NCBI RefSeq assembly: GCF_036588685.1
Contig: NC_086374.1
Location: forward strand, 21,816,886-21,880,885
Direction of reading: 5' to 3'
Source of the DNA: Mytilus trossulus
Lineage: Eukaryota; Mollusca; Bivalvia; Mytilida; Mytilidae
DNA: 64,000 nucleotides
Under the pieces are notes generated by a model, which searched no databases, was not told the origin of the DNA, and saw only the letters and a list, made by a program, of their open reading frames with translations. Positions 1 through 10,278 of this stretch are shown piece after piece. A program made the translations under genes and the position numbers. How positions within the stretch are numbered: position 1 is the stretch's first letter; every line of letters begins with the position of its first letter.

Positions 1-2008
1 TATTTTTTTTTCAAAAAGCATGGAGTGCTTTTATATTTGAAGTCCAGTTGATAAAAGTATAAGAGGTCACATATTTCAAGCACTAGATACTTTGCATTTA
101 TTAATATAATAAGATAAACCTATTGTTGCTGAAACTATTTATTAACTAGTAAGTATTCTAAAGAAAAATATAGATATATTCGAATTAACATTTACAAATA
201 AAAGGTATTTCAAATTTTGACGGTACGCAAAGAAAAATGAAGAATGATAAAAATCAGGAAGAAGGAAGGTCATTCAGAACTAAAATTTGAAATCAGATAA
301 CTCAAACTTCAAAAAATAAAATCAATGATCTTTAAAACAAAACAAAAAGTTCTGACATGCAACATTCAGACCAATATATAATTAATCAGAATCAAAATAA
401 TTCATTAATATTTATATATTTAATTAATATATCTATTTGCAATATGAAAATAATGAAACAATTCATGATTAATGTTTTCATTGTACTACTTTGAATTGAA
501 AGGGGAAGTTGTACGAGTATTGTTAATTTACTGTGTTTTACCAGCGTATATAGTTCCTTAAGCTTATGTACTTTATGTAAAAAAAATAAAACTTACCTGC
601 AAAACATGCAATAAAGGAAAAACTAAAAATTAATTGTAGAAACATTGATCACTGTGCCGATGTTTAGGTGGAGGCCTTTTCCGTCATCTGGTTGTTTTTC
701 ATTTGTTTAAAGAAAGTGATAAGAAAATTTTATTATCTAATTTGCACATTTTCTTCCGTATTTACAAAACGTAGTTGTATTTATTAACAAAGATAAAAAC
801 AAAGATAAACTTATTCATTTTAGTTGTGTTAAAGTGTCAAGAAGCACACCCATTCAAGTTTAATATATAAAAGAGTTATTTTTCTGTACCCCTGGGTACA
901 CGTTGTGTAGGGGACAACAATCCAAATGATAAAAATGAAAATGAAGTGACAAATATTAACACACCAACGACAGATTATTCGGTCTAGTAAACAATCTAAT
1001 GTAATCTTTTCCCATAGGAAAGTAAGTTTTATATTGCATTGAAATCTTTTCTTTGGAACGTGTATAAAATATTTCCTGCAAGCAAGAAGTAAGCAACAAA
1101 ATTATTCATTAAAAATAATTCATAAGTACCAGTATAGGGAAAAATTCTTATGCAATAGTTTTATATAGATATAGGAAGATGTGGTGTGAGTGCCAATGAG
1201 ACAACTCTCTATCCAAATAACAATTTAAAAATTAAACCATTATAGGTTAAAGTACGGCCATTTTTAACTGTAATATATTTCCAAAAATAACAGTAAAACC
1301 AACTGTTGTCGGGTTGTCAGAATTACTAGCAGGTCTTGTTCAGTAATGGCACAATGCATGTTTTGCTATTAAAAATTGTGTGACAAGTCGCATCCGGTTA
1401 TGTTTATCACTGTCGTATCAATAGTGAGGTATAATTCTATTGGGGTGCTCCTGGAATGATGCTTTTCAGAACTGGAAAATTCACAATGAGAAAAATTAAC
1501 TTTAATGCAAAATTGTTTGTTACATTCTATTTGATTGGATAATGTCACTTATTGTCATGCATCAAAATATATTGATGCTATGAAAATATATGCACAAGCG
1601 AAGACGAAGTATAACAGATATATATGAACCAAAATAAGAAACAGCATTTTCATGAGGAGCTCCTTAATGAAATCTCGCTCATCAGAATAAAGGATCAAGT
1701 TGGCAAAAAGAAAAGTATATATATATAGTTCCAACATGCATGTGTGTTGTCTGTTGAAAAGTACGTTCTCCAAACATAACGAATACATTGTCAATTACAA
1801 TATCAAAAATTTGATGATGTTAGTTGAAAATAGCATTCAATTTGAATCTGAATGGTGGTTTTACTAAGTTTCACTTGTCTTTCGTTATAACAAGGTATTT
1901 GTTTCCGCTCTAGCCATTATCAATTTTATAAAACAAAGTTGGACGTATTCTTTCAATATGCATTAAGTTAAGAAAAAAGAATAATAATGTTAAGGGTATA
2001 ACAGTCAA
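1..2008. other. AT-rich non-coding stretch, no gene recognised
   Basis: I see no convincing exon on either strand. The only recognisable piece is a decayed copy, at about 1175-1265, of a dispersed repeat whose core reads GCCAATGAGACAACTC. The same core recurs near 7880, 16870 (inverted), 32490 and 40460. Confidence 0.5.
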
Positions 2009-2374
2009 ATGGTTTTTTTCTTCCCATTGCAGTTCGACAGAGTAGCTTACAGAGATGATTTCAGCTTTCCGATTGCGAACTTTCCATTTCTAAGTAGCAA
2101 CATTCCAGCAGAATCTGCATACGGGGTTTATATCTCCAAACTGATACGATATTCTCGTGCTTTCATTTCCTATTATTATAGGTTGCTGCTCACAAGGAAG
2201 CTATTAAACCAAGAGTTCCAAATTGTGAAGTTGAAATCATCCCATCATAAATTTTACGGACGCCATCACAAGTTTGATGACCGTTATGGAATAACCGTTT
2301 CACAAATGATATCGGATATATTCCTTACAACCGCCTTCCCTTTCATGAATGTGACCTACCGAATTAGATTCTAA
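2009..2374 (+). pseudogene. Decayed reverse-transcriptase C-terminal remnant
   Basis: A 121-residue open frame starts with a short hydrophobic run. From about residue 9 it reads like the C-terminal tail of a reverse transcriptase that is very common in bivalve genomes (Penelope-like or a related single-ORF element). The recognisable blocks are a YRDDFSFPIANFPF segment, a SNIPAESAYGVYISKLIRYSRA segment that I know as SNIPA-x-AYGVYISQLIRY, and a KFYGRHH segment followed by DRYGITVSQMISDIF. No catalytic YxDD core lies upstream, so this is a 5'-truncated dead copy. The family assignment comes from remembered family sequence, not from a search. It is unlikely to be an exon of the downstream gene. 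Confidence 0.5.
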
Positions 2375-4208
2375 TATCCTGTCCAAAATAAAGGACTTCA
2401 AATGTATGCGCAAATCTCATATACGTTTCACAAGTCGAAAATCACGGTTGCAATAATATCTGATATAAATGCTATATGAGGTGCATGAGCACAGACTGGT
2501 TTTACAAAATAAGAAGGAAGTGGTGAGTGATAAATAGTATGACGTAATTCAAAGGAAACAAAACTTTTGATTGATTTTTTCTAATGAGTTTGTGATTTCA
2601 ATTTCGGTTTTTTAAATTTAGAGTTTGTAACATGGTTATTTAAAAGTAACTTGTCTTTTTCATAAATACCGTTGTGTAGAAATAATTAGGGACAAGTGCT
2701 TGTAAATATCAGTTATAAGGCTATTTGCCGAAGTTTTTACATTTATGTCGAAGGGAGTTAATAATAATTCAAGAATATAATAAGAGGCCCAAATGGAAAC
2801 AATTGAAGGTTACTCTCCATGAAATACTTACTAACTATTCATCATTGCATACACTATCCAATTTCCTGATACGTTCTATTGTTATATAGGTTACATATAT
2901 TATATTCATGTATCTCTAAATTATCTTCGTCACCATCGTGGAATCAGTAGACTACCATATATATTGGAAAAGTGTCGTTTTTATAAGTGTTTACCATGCT
3001 CTTATTTTAATAGACCAACTCAATGAACCTCATCATCTTGTTTTATCAATATATTGTAATTTCAACGTAATTGCTTATTGATTTCGTGATATATTTTTCT
3101 TTAATATATCGTGTGTTTTTTTGTTTTTTTCTTCTTTTAAAAAATTATAAAATGATCGGTGCGGAGAGTTTTTAGTATGATGATCTTATATTGACTACAC
3201 CATTGTATTGGACGACATGAGAACTTGAACACATGGTACATATAACATGAAATTCTCGTTGCACTTTATTTAGGTTATATTCCTGTGCATTTTGTTGCCT
3301 ATTATAACATCCTGTTATGATTTGAAAGTTATATTTGATAATCAATAGACAAAAACTCATTACAGATGCCATACCATTAAAAGAATGCGTTTCCCCCGGT
3401 TTTAGATTATAAACCGGATTTGTTTTCTCTCAATCGATTTTGGACTATTGAGTAGCGGTATACTACTGTTTCTTTTATTTAAAATTATCAGAGAATTATT
3501 AAAGTTTATCAATTTAATGGGTCCAATAAAGGAGTTCACCGTAAAGTCTTCTGTGTTATGGTGATATAAATACTGTAATGTAGTAACAATGTTACCTTCT
3601 AATCATTTTTCAATCGTGTAATAAAACTAACTGCCAAGAAGGTATTTGAATGTACCAAAAGCTTTGTTTTATATTGATTTTATTTCTCTTTACTTTACTT
3701 TTTTGTTTGTTTGTTTGTAGATCCATTTCCCCAATTTTCCGGCTCCCAATGATAATTTTAATGATGTTGTCTTCAACTACCATAAAAGGACATTATACAA
3801 CACTTGGTGCTAACTATTTCTCCCCCTCATTTTATAGAAATAAATGATTTATTATGATCGTTATGAAAAGAAAACCAAAATACATATTAATATCAAATTG
3901 AAAGTAAATCGCATAAATATTAAACATATCAAATACTTCTTTTAAATAAATAAATTTCTAATTACCATTTATCATCATATGTTAATTCAAAAAGCATCAA
4001 TGTCTACTTGATGATCCACTCCAAAATATCTGTAAGATGTAATTGAAATTGATTTGAAAAAATATTTAATGAATCTTGATGTTTCGAGGTATAAAACCAC
4101 GTTGTTTTCTTGAAAATTGTCTCATACAATGCCAGGATGCGGTGGAAATCGGTGAGTATGATGAGTGCTGATGTATTTTTAAATAGTTCATAAAAGTATA
4201 GCTAAAAT
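2375..4208. other. Non-coding stretch with scattered repeat fragments
   Basis: No gene is recognised. About 3405-3475 carries an inverted fragment with the core AGCGGTATACTACTG. This matches the AACAGTAGTATACCGCTG repeat seen in direct orientation near 29310, 42430 and 44470. The open frame around 3650-3847 starts in a T-rich run and shows no domain. Confidence 0.4.
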
Positions 4209-4395
4209 TGAGAAAGGAAATGGGGAATGTGTCAAAGCGACAACAATCCGACCGAGGAGCTTGGACTCCTCACGGATATTGTAACAAGCCAATATTTGAA
4301 ATAAATATTTAATTATGTTGTTAAAAAAAAAACAATCCGACCATAGAGCAGACAATAGCCGAAGGTCACCAATGGGTCTTCAATGTAGCTACATA
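4209..4395 (+). repeat. Dispersed repeat (GGAAATGGGGAATGTGTCAAA family), split by an insertion
   Basis: This copy of a short dispersed element has the core GGAAATGGGGAATGTGTCAAA and then ACAACAATCCGACC. It is interrupted by a 77-bp insertion, after which the repeat resumes with ATAGAGCAGACAATAGC. Other copies lie at about 7650-7750, and inverted at about 11695-11730, 33428-33455 and 49485-49545. Confidence 0.75.
4254..4330 (+). mobile_element. Tiny processed retrocopy (mRNA 3' end) with target duplication
   Basis: The insert begins GAGGAGCTTGGACTCC. It contains the polyadenylation signal AATAAA near 4299-4305 and ends in a run of eight A. It is flanked on both sides by AACAATCCGACC (4242-4253 and 4331-4342), a 12-bp target-site duplication. 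An A tail about 20 bases after AATAAA and a duplication of this length are hallmarks of LINE-mediated retroposition. The source transcript is not identified. Because the target is itself a repeat, the boundaries can be read with confidence. Confidence 0.75.
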
Positions 4396-4416
4396 TTTTA
4401 AATTTCGCATTGTTAA

Positions 4417-4977
4417 GGAGGCTCGCGGGTATAAGATTTTAGAAAAAAAATAAACTTTTAGTTTAAATTACAAATTTTATTAATTGCCTTTAGTAGTTGT
4501 TACTTTATCATATGGTACAAAAATCATTCCAAAAAATCAATTCGTGTTGACCCCAGGTGACTTTTAAAATGACGATATCATTGAAAAGGCTCTAAATTAT
4601 CTCCCTTTGGTGCAAAAATGCCATTTTTTGGCATTAAAATTGAAATATCTTTTTTAACTCATCGGTGACCTATATTTTTTATTGTTGTTTTCGAATAAGC
4701 TGTACATAAACTAAATAATTGTAAAATTTAAGCGATTTCTGTAATTTAGTTCTTTTTTTATTTCGATATTACCGCTATTTCTCCTATTAGTTCAACAGAA
4801 AAAAAGGACATTATCAAAAATGTATGCTTCTTTCTAAGGCAGATTGTGAGCGTAGATGAACGGTGACCCCATTTTTTTATTTCATTTTTCTATTAAGGAT
4901 AAGATAAAGTTCATTTATAGAAAAATATAGCGAAATCCTATATTAAATAAAAAAATCATTTAGACCCGCGAGCCCCC
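4417..4977. mobile_element. MITE flanked by TTAA, with short inverted ends
   Basis: The left end reads GGAGGCTCGCGGGT and the right end, reverse-complemented, reads GGGGGCTCGCGGGT. TTAA stands immediately outside both ends (4413-4416 and 4978-4981). TTAA target duplication is the signature of the piggyBac superfamily, so this 561-bp AT-rich, non-coding element is probably a piggyBac-type MITE. No transposase frame is present inside. Confidence 0.65.
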
Positions 4978-5942
4978 TTAAGAGCTCTATCATTTTATCT
5001 CGGTAGCGCGGGTAATTGGACAATTTTAACTTCGAGAACAATTGACTTTACAAGCTACAATTTATTTGAGACCACAACAGAACTTTAAGTTTGTTTATTT
5101 AAATAGGTATTCTCTAAGTATTGATATACATTTCAATTAGTAAGCAACACAAAATATGCTGTTTAATTGTATCGTTTGTCTGTTGTTTCGTGTTTCAACA
5201 CATAACCTATTAAGCATATTGAACTTAGTGATATATCGTTTTTTAGTTTTAGATTTCCCCATTTGGAATTTGGAATCCTTAATTCTTTGGAATTTGCGTG
5301 AGGTAACATAGAAAGGTAGTAAACGGTACGTCATAACTTCAGAACAGAAGAGATGATTTATTAAAAGTATAACATATTACAAGTTTATTGAGTTACAAAT
5401 GAAGACTTGATTAATCTATGGCGGGAAAACGATAGATTGTTTTTTTTTGTCTTTGATAAGGTTTGTTTAAATTCTGGTTGATATGATTTCAATGCTGGTG
5501 GACTGTTAGTCCCCGAGAGTATCAATCTCATAGTCCGTGCTCAGGTACTGCCCTGGTTTTTTTAGCATATTATGAAAAAATTCCCCTCTGATAAGCTTAC
5601 AATTTTTTAAGAAATATGGTTACAATTCACTCAGGCTTAATTGACATTTAAGTTAGATGAAATTATTGTGATGTGTATGTTCCTTTTGGTTATATGGCTC
5701 CTAACGTTTCTAAGAATTAATAATATCAAACGTTTAGTGATTAGCGTTCCCGATGAATTTTAATCCAAAAAAACTTCAAACGCAGGGATTGTTTTCATTT
5801 ATTGACATTCTACGTTAAATATGCTACTTTCTCTGGTTTTATTTCTTTTTATTTATTTGTTGTATGATTGTGGGTTTTTTTGGAATGTTCTTATATTTTT
5901 GTTGTTTTTCTTCTCGAAAATACTTGATGATTGATTCTTCAG

Positions 5943-6113
5943 AAAAATATGTAAATGTTCATGCCTTTTTTAAAAGGAATAATACCACTTGGTTTCAAAT
6001 AAAGAATAACTTTAATATGTCTTCACACAAGTCAGGTGTTATCGTGCTCAATACTACAGTGAGAACTTCAAATAAAATGTCATTGTTTACTAAGAGCATA
6101 ACCATCATCGCTA
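5943..6113 (+). CDS. Candidate upstream exon of the polycystin-1-like gene
   Basis: This open segment lies between a pyrimidine-poor but usable acceptor (GATTCTTCAG) and a good donor (GTAAGC). It is 171 bases long and in phase 1 at both ends, so it could splice to the exon at 10139-10278, which accepts phase 1. The 57 residues alternate hydrophobic and polar residues like beta strands and end in LFTKSITIIA. They contain several NxT/NxS sequons, which suits an extracellular immunoglobulin-like or REJ-like module. No family match can be named. It could be a chance open frame; transcript evidence would decide. Confidence 0.35.
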
Positions 6114-6639
6114 GTAAGCCAATCAAATTTTTACTTTTTGCAAAAATTTTACAGGCTTTAGTTACCATGTTATCTCAAGTTTCCTAATTTTTGTTTTATA
6201 AAAAACACCAAATCAAAACAGAATGATGCTTTGAAACACTCACGATGTTTCTAAATGACGTATTTGTTGCGACAATGAAATGTAGGGTTAATTTTCTATA
6301 ACTGTCAAATTTGAGAGAATATTTCATGTTGACCCTTTTTTGTATGAAACCTGACGTGACGCTATGTTTTGTAGGTATAAGTCATATTGATGGTCTTGAA
6401 AGATAGATTGTAGATACTGACGTTGTCTATCATCTTGATAACGTATTTTAAAAGTGTTCTTGTATTTGTTTTTGTAAATTATTACCTTGAATGTAAGTCC
6501 ACTTTTGGTAATATCTTTTTGATATTGCACAGTACTGATACATCTCGTCATTGTGTTTTTGTGCTATGGTAAATTTTTGTATTTTTGTCTTTCGTTTTTT
6601 CTTATGCGTTTTGCATTGATGCCTTTGTGGTATTCCTTG

Positions 6640-6960
6640 TTGACATAAATGTTTGTTTTTATGGTGAGTCAGAGTGTTGCCTGCTGTTCCCTCACCATAT
6701 TTTTTCTTCCTTTTTACCTTTTATGTCTGTTTGTTTTGTTCACACGTCGTTGTCAAAATAATAGAACTGGCATACAAGTTAGAGATTCAGCTAGATATAC
6801 AACTAGATTTTTCCACTATTTTCTATACAGATAATTTCTGTACCAAGTCAGGAATATGAAAGTCGTTATTCATTCGATTAATGCGTTTAAACTCTCGATT
6901 TTGCTACTTGAAAGAAGACTTTCCATTTTGAATTTTCCGCAGAGTGCGGTATTTTTGTTA
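6640..6960 (+). repeat. Dispersed repeat (TGTACCAAGTCAGGAATATG family)
   Basis: This T-rich element contains CACACGTCGTTGTCAA and then GTACCAAGTCAGGAATATG, TTCATTCGATTAATGCG and a GAGTGCGGTATTTTTG end. Related copies occur at about 13540-13800 and 25255-25430 in the same orientation. The open frames seen here are repeat sequence, not genes. Confidence 0.65.
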
Positions 6961-7644
6961 TTTTATTTTCTACAACTTGACACTTAGGCAGGTATGGGCC
7001 ATTAATGAGTGGTTGAGACCAGTTCAAGTCTCGCCGAATCATGATTAAATAACTTGCATTTGTTCAATACAGACCGAAAAAATAAATTGAGGTGAGTCTC
7101 GTGAATTTTATCTATTGTAGATTATATACCTGCTGTTTTCTCTACAAATTGTAAATTCGACATTCGGTGAGTATAAAGTAGTTTGTAAAAAAAAATGGTC
7201 AGCAACATAAATGAACGAAATACTAATTTGCAAATGAATAAGGACTTATAATTTAAGGCCATTAATACTATCAGAGACATATTATGTCTCTTTACTTTTT
7301 GAAACGATTAATCCGAATGATTCAGTCGTTATGGTCCGCTGATCTACGATGGCGACATTCCTCGCGTGGAAGAAAATCAGACACGGAGTGGAATTGATTT
7401 ATACGAGCTATGAAACGTTAGGCATAATTGTCCTTGAGTACGAAAAATATGAAATTGTCACAGATAAAGGCAACAGTAGTATACCACTATTCGAATTTAT
7501 CAGATATAACCCCATGGATATTCACAACACATAGGATCGACAGATATCATTGATACTTTTGTTGTTGTATTTCCTTTTAAAGGCTAAAACATATAATTTA
7601 AAATCTGTCAACATATACTCGTTTGGCGATTTTATCATTACATA

Positions 7645-8025
7645 AAATTGAGAATGGAAATGGGGAATGTATCAAAGAGACAACAACCCGACCATAGAAA
7701 AAACAACAGCAGAAGGTCACCAACAGGTCTTCAATGTAACGAGAAATTCCCGCACCCGGGAGCGTCCTTCAGCTGGTCCCTAGATAAGAGTAAAAGCCCG
7801 CCTCAAATATACTTTTCTAAACTAGATAAGCCAGTAACTTTTTCATGGTTTAAATATAAAAAAGAAGATGTGCTATGATTGCCAATGAGACAAATTTCCA
7901 CAAGAGATCAAAATGACACAGAAATTAAAAACTATAGGGTATCGTCCTGCCTTCAACAATGAGCAAAGCCCATACCGCATAGTCAGCTATAAAAGGCCCC
8001 GAAATGACAATGTATTTAATACATT
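7645..8025 (+). repeat. Two dispersed repeats back to back
   Basis: About 7650-7750 is a copy of the GGAAATGGGGAATGT element. About 7860-8020 is a fuller copy of the GCCAATGAGACAA element, running through CAACAATGAGCAAAGC to AGTCAGCTATAAAAGG. Decayed copies of the second element are at about 1175, 16853 (inverted), 17040, 32485 and 40455. The 76-residue open frame at 7648-7878 is repeat sequence. Confidence 0.75.
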
Positions 8026-8086
8026 TCAAGAAATTAAAACTCTTCCAAAATCTTAAATGATGCTCATGTTGTTACTTATTTATTTA

Positions 8087-8760
8087 TTATACCCCCGCTT
8101 TATAAAAGGGGGTATACTGTTTTACCTCTGTCTGTCCGTCAGTCCGTCCGTCAGTCCGTCCGTCCATCAGTTCGTCCATCAGTCCGTCCGTCAGTCAGTC
8201 CGTCCCATGAAACTGTCTTCACATTTTTCTCAGGAACTACAATACAAGGATTTCTGAAATTTGGTTTCAGGGTTTATCTTAGTCAGCTATACCGTGTGAT
8301 GTGTTTTCAGATTGATCACTTGACAACTTCCTGTTTACCGAACACTTGTATGATTTTACACATGATAGCAAAGTTGAAAATTTTCGTCATATTTTTCTCA
8401 GGAACTACAATACAAGGATTTCTGAAATTTGGTTTCAGGGTTTATCTAAGTCAGCTATACCGTGTGATGCGTTTTCAGATTGATCACTTGACAACTTCCT
8501 GTTTACCGAACACTTGTACGATTTTACACATGATAGCCAAGTTGAAAATTTTCGTCACATTTTTCTCACGAACTAAAATACAAGGATTTCTGAAATTTGG
8601 TTTCAGGATTTATATAAATCAGCTATACGGTGTGATGTGTTTTAAGATTCATCACTCGACAACTTCCTGTTTACCGAACACTTGCATATTTTTACACTAT
8701 TAATATTATCCACTTGCGGCGGGGGTATCATCAGTGAGCAGTAGCTCGCAGTTTACTTGT
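8087..8760 (+). repeat. Element with three 168-bp tandem units
   Basis: The element opens with TATACCCCCGCTTTATAAAAG and a GTCCGTCAGTCC microsatellite and closes with GGCGGGGGTATCATCAG and AGCTCGCAG. Between them are about three units of 168 bp, each containing GGATTTCTGAAATTTGG, ACAACTTCCTGTTTACCG and AAGTTGAAAATTTTCGTC. Because 168 is divisible by three, one frame stays open across the units (8296-8703) and encodes a repeated peptide. A related but different element with a GTCCGTCTGTCC start is at 23935-24600. Confidence 0.8.
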
Positions 8761-8975
8761 TATTACTGTAATGCTTTGCAATTCGAAATTCACATATTTG
8801 ACCTCGATACGACAACCGTTACTCCTGCCTCTGAAAAATCACATTGCCAGGCGTTTGCTTGTTTACTAACAAAGTATGGAGGTTAATGGAAGATTCTACC
8901 CAAACGATTCTACACTTATACACTCCGAGCATAGAAATTACCTTAATTGCCTAAATCAAAATCGAAATAATTGAT

Positions 8976-9112
8976 GCAAGTTACACTTTATTGTTGTTTT
9001 AATATGGGTAGGCATTATATCGTGTTGTTGTAGCCCTCACTATCGCTCGGGCAAAAATAATCACGAATATAATGCCTATCCATGTTGAAACTACAATAAA
9101 GTATCGCTTGTA
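8976..9112. mobile_element. Foldback (imperfect palindrome), probable MITE
   Basis: The left arm carries ACACTTTATTGTTG, then TTTTAATATGGGTAGG and CATTATATCGTG. The right arm is its imperfect reverse complement (CACGAATATAATGCC, then CTATCCATGTTGAAAC and TACAATAAAGTAT). The centre holds CCCTCACTATCGCTCGGG. The arms are about 50 bases each. No target duplication was identified. Confidence 0.6.
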
Positions 9113-9156
9113 TTAATAATTTCTTAATTAAAGCATATTTACGACAGTATTGTATC

Positions 9157-9277
9157 ATCAACACATTTATGACATTATTATATCATCAAAACATGTATAG
9201 AATTATTTTATCATCCAAACATTTATGACATTATTGTATCATCAAAACATTTATGACATTATTGTATCATCAAAACT
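9157..9277. repeat. 28-bp minisatellite, about four to five units
   Basis: The unit resembles ATTTATGACATTATTGTATC followed by ATCAAAAC. The last two units are identical, at a spacing of 28 bases (starting about 9221 and 9249); the earlier units have diverged. Confidence 0.8.
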
Positions 9278-10138
9278 GCAATACATTCATTCTCTGTATA
9301 TATTATTTTATTGATCAATTAAACAATCATCCAAGGACTAGGATTAACATTAGTTTTTAAAAAGATTATTTTCGGATGCTGTTAATCATTCAGATGTATT
9401 TATATTTTAATGCTAAATTCTGTATATAATTTAACTTTGTAATGCATTTTATTATAAAATATGTTTATACAAAACATACTAGTAAAAGGATTAAAGAATT
9501 ATCCTTATGGATAATCAACCCATCGAATAATAGAAATATACTAAACTTGTGTAAAGAAAGAAAGGGGCAAATGATACTATGGGGTAACAAATCGTCTGAT
9601 AAAAATATGATAAAAAAAATAAACCATTGAATTTTAGTAAAGAATGAAACGTTAGAAGACACTACATGATAACCATTGCCGCTCAACAAAAGATTCAGAT
9701 AATACTTGAATAAAGAGAGAATATGTCAGATGTCTATTTTGAAAGAATTAACCCAGAAAAAAATGTTTATGGAGAGATGAGGTCAGAACACACTAAGAAA
9801 AAGGATGTGATGGCAAATAAGGGAACTTATTAAACTTGATATATATCTATATTATCGTTTTATTAAATAAGTAAGCACAACTAAAGAACTAACAATAATA
9901 TATAAACATAAATCACGATAACTGAAAACAGCTTTTAGAATATATTTATAATAAGTGTGTGAATGAATGAATGAATCGAAAAGAGGTGAAAGATATCAAA
10001 GCGATATCGAAACTCAAAAATCGGACACAAGACAATGCTTTGTCAAAAAACCCACACCAAACATCAGTATTCAAACACAACATCATAGAAAACACGGAAT
10101 TTCTCTTTGAAATTATCCAATTTGACATTTTTTAATAG

Positions 10139-10278
10139 AGGATATAGTCACTTGGAGTGAAACAGTTTACGAACAAGAAGTTATTTCATCACAGTTTCTC
10201 AATAGAACAGTCAATGGGATCGTGAAGACTTTAGAAAGAGATATAGACAATAAGGATGAACACCTAAGACTATCGTTG
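10139..10278 (+). CDS. Polycystin-1-like exon, extracellular helical part
   Basis: The exon follows the acceptor TTTTTTAATAG and ends at the donor GTAAGG. It encodes 46 codons, starting DIVTWSETVYEQEV and ending HLRLSL, and leaves in phase 0, matching the next exon at 11819. It contains no ATG, so it is easily missed by start-based gene finding. The sequence looks helical and carries one NRT sequon. Its place before the GPS suggests the membrane-distal helical part of a GAIN/REJ-type ectodomain. Confidence 0.6.

Noticed and set aside
3650-3847. Possible exon after a T-rich acceptor (GTTTGTTTGTAG at about 3720)
   Set aside because: No frame gives both a usable donor and compatible phase, and the sequence resembles no domain.
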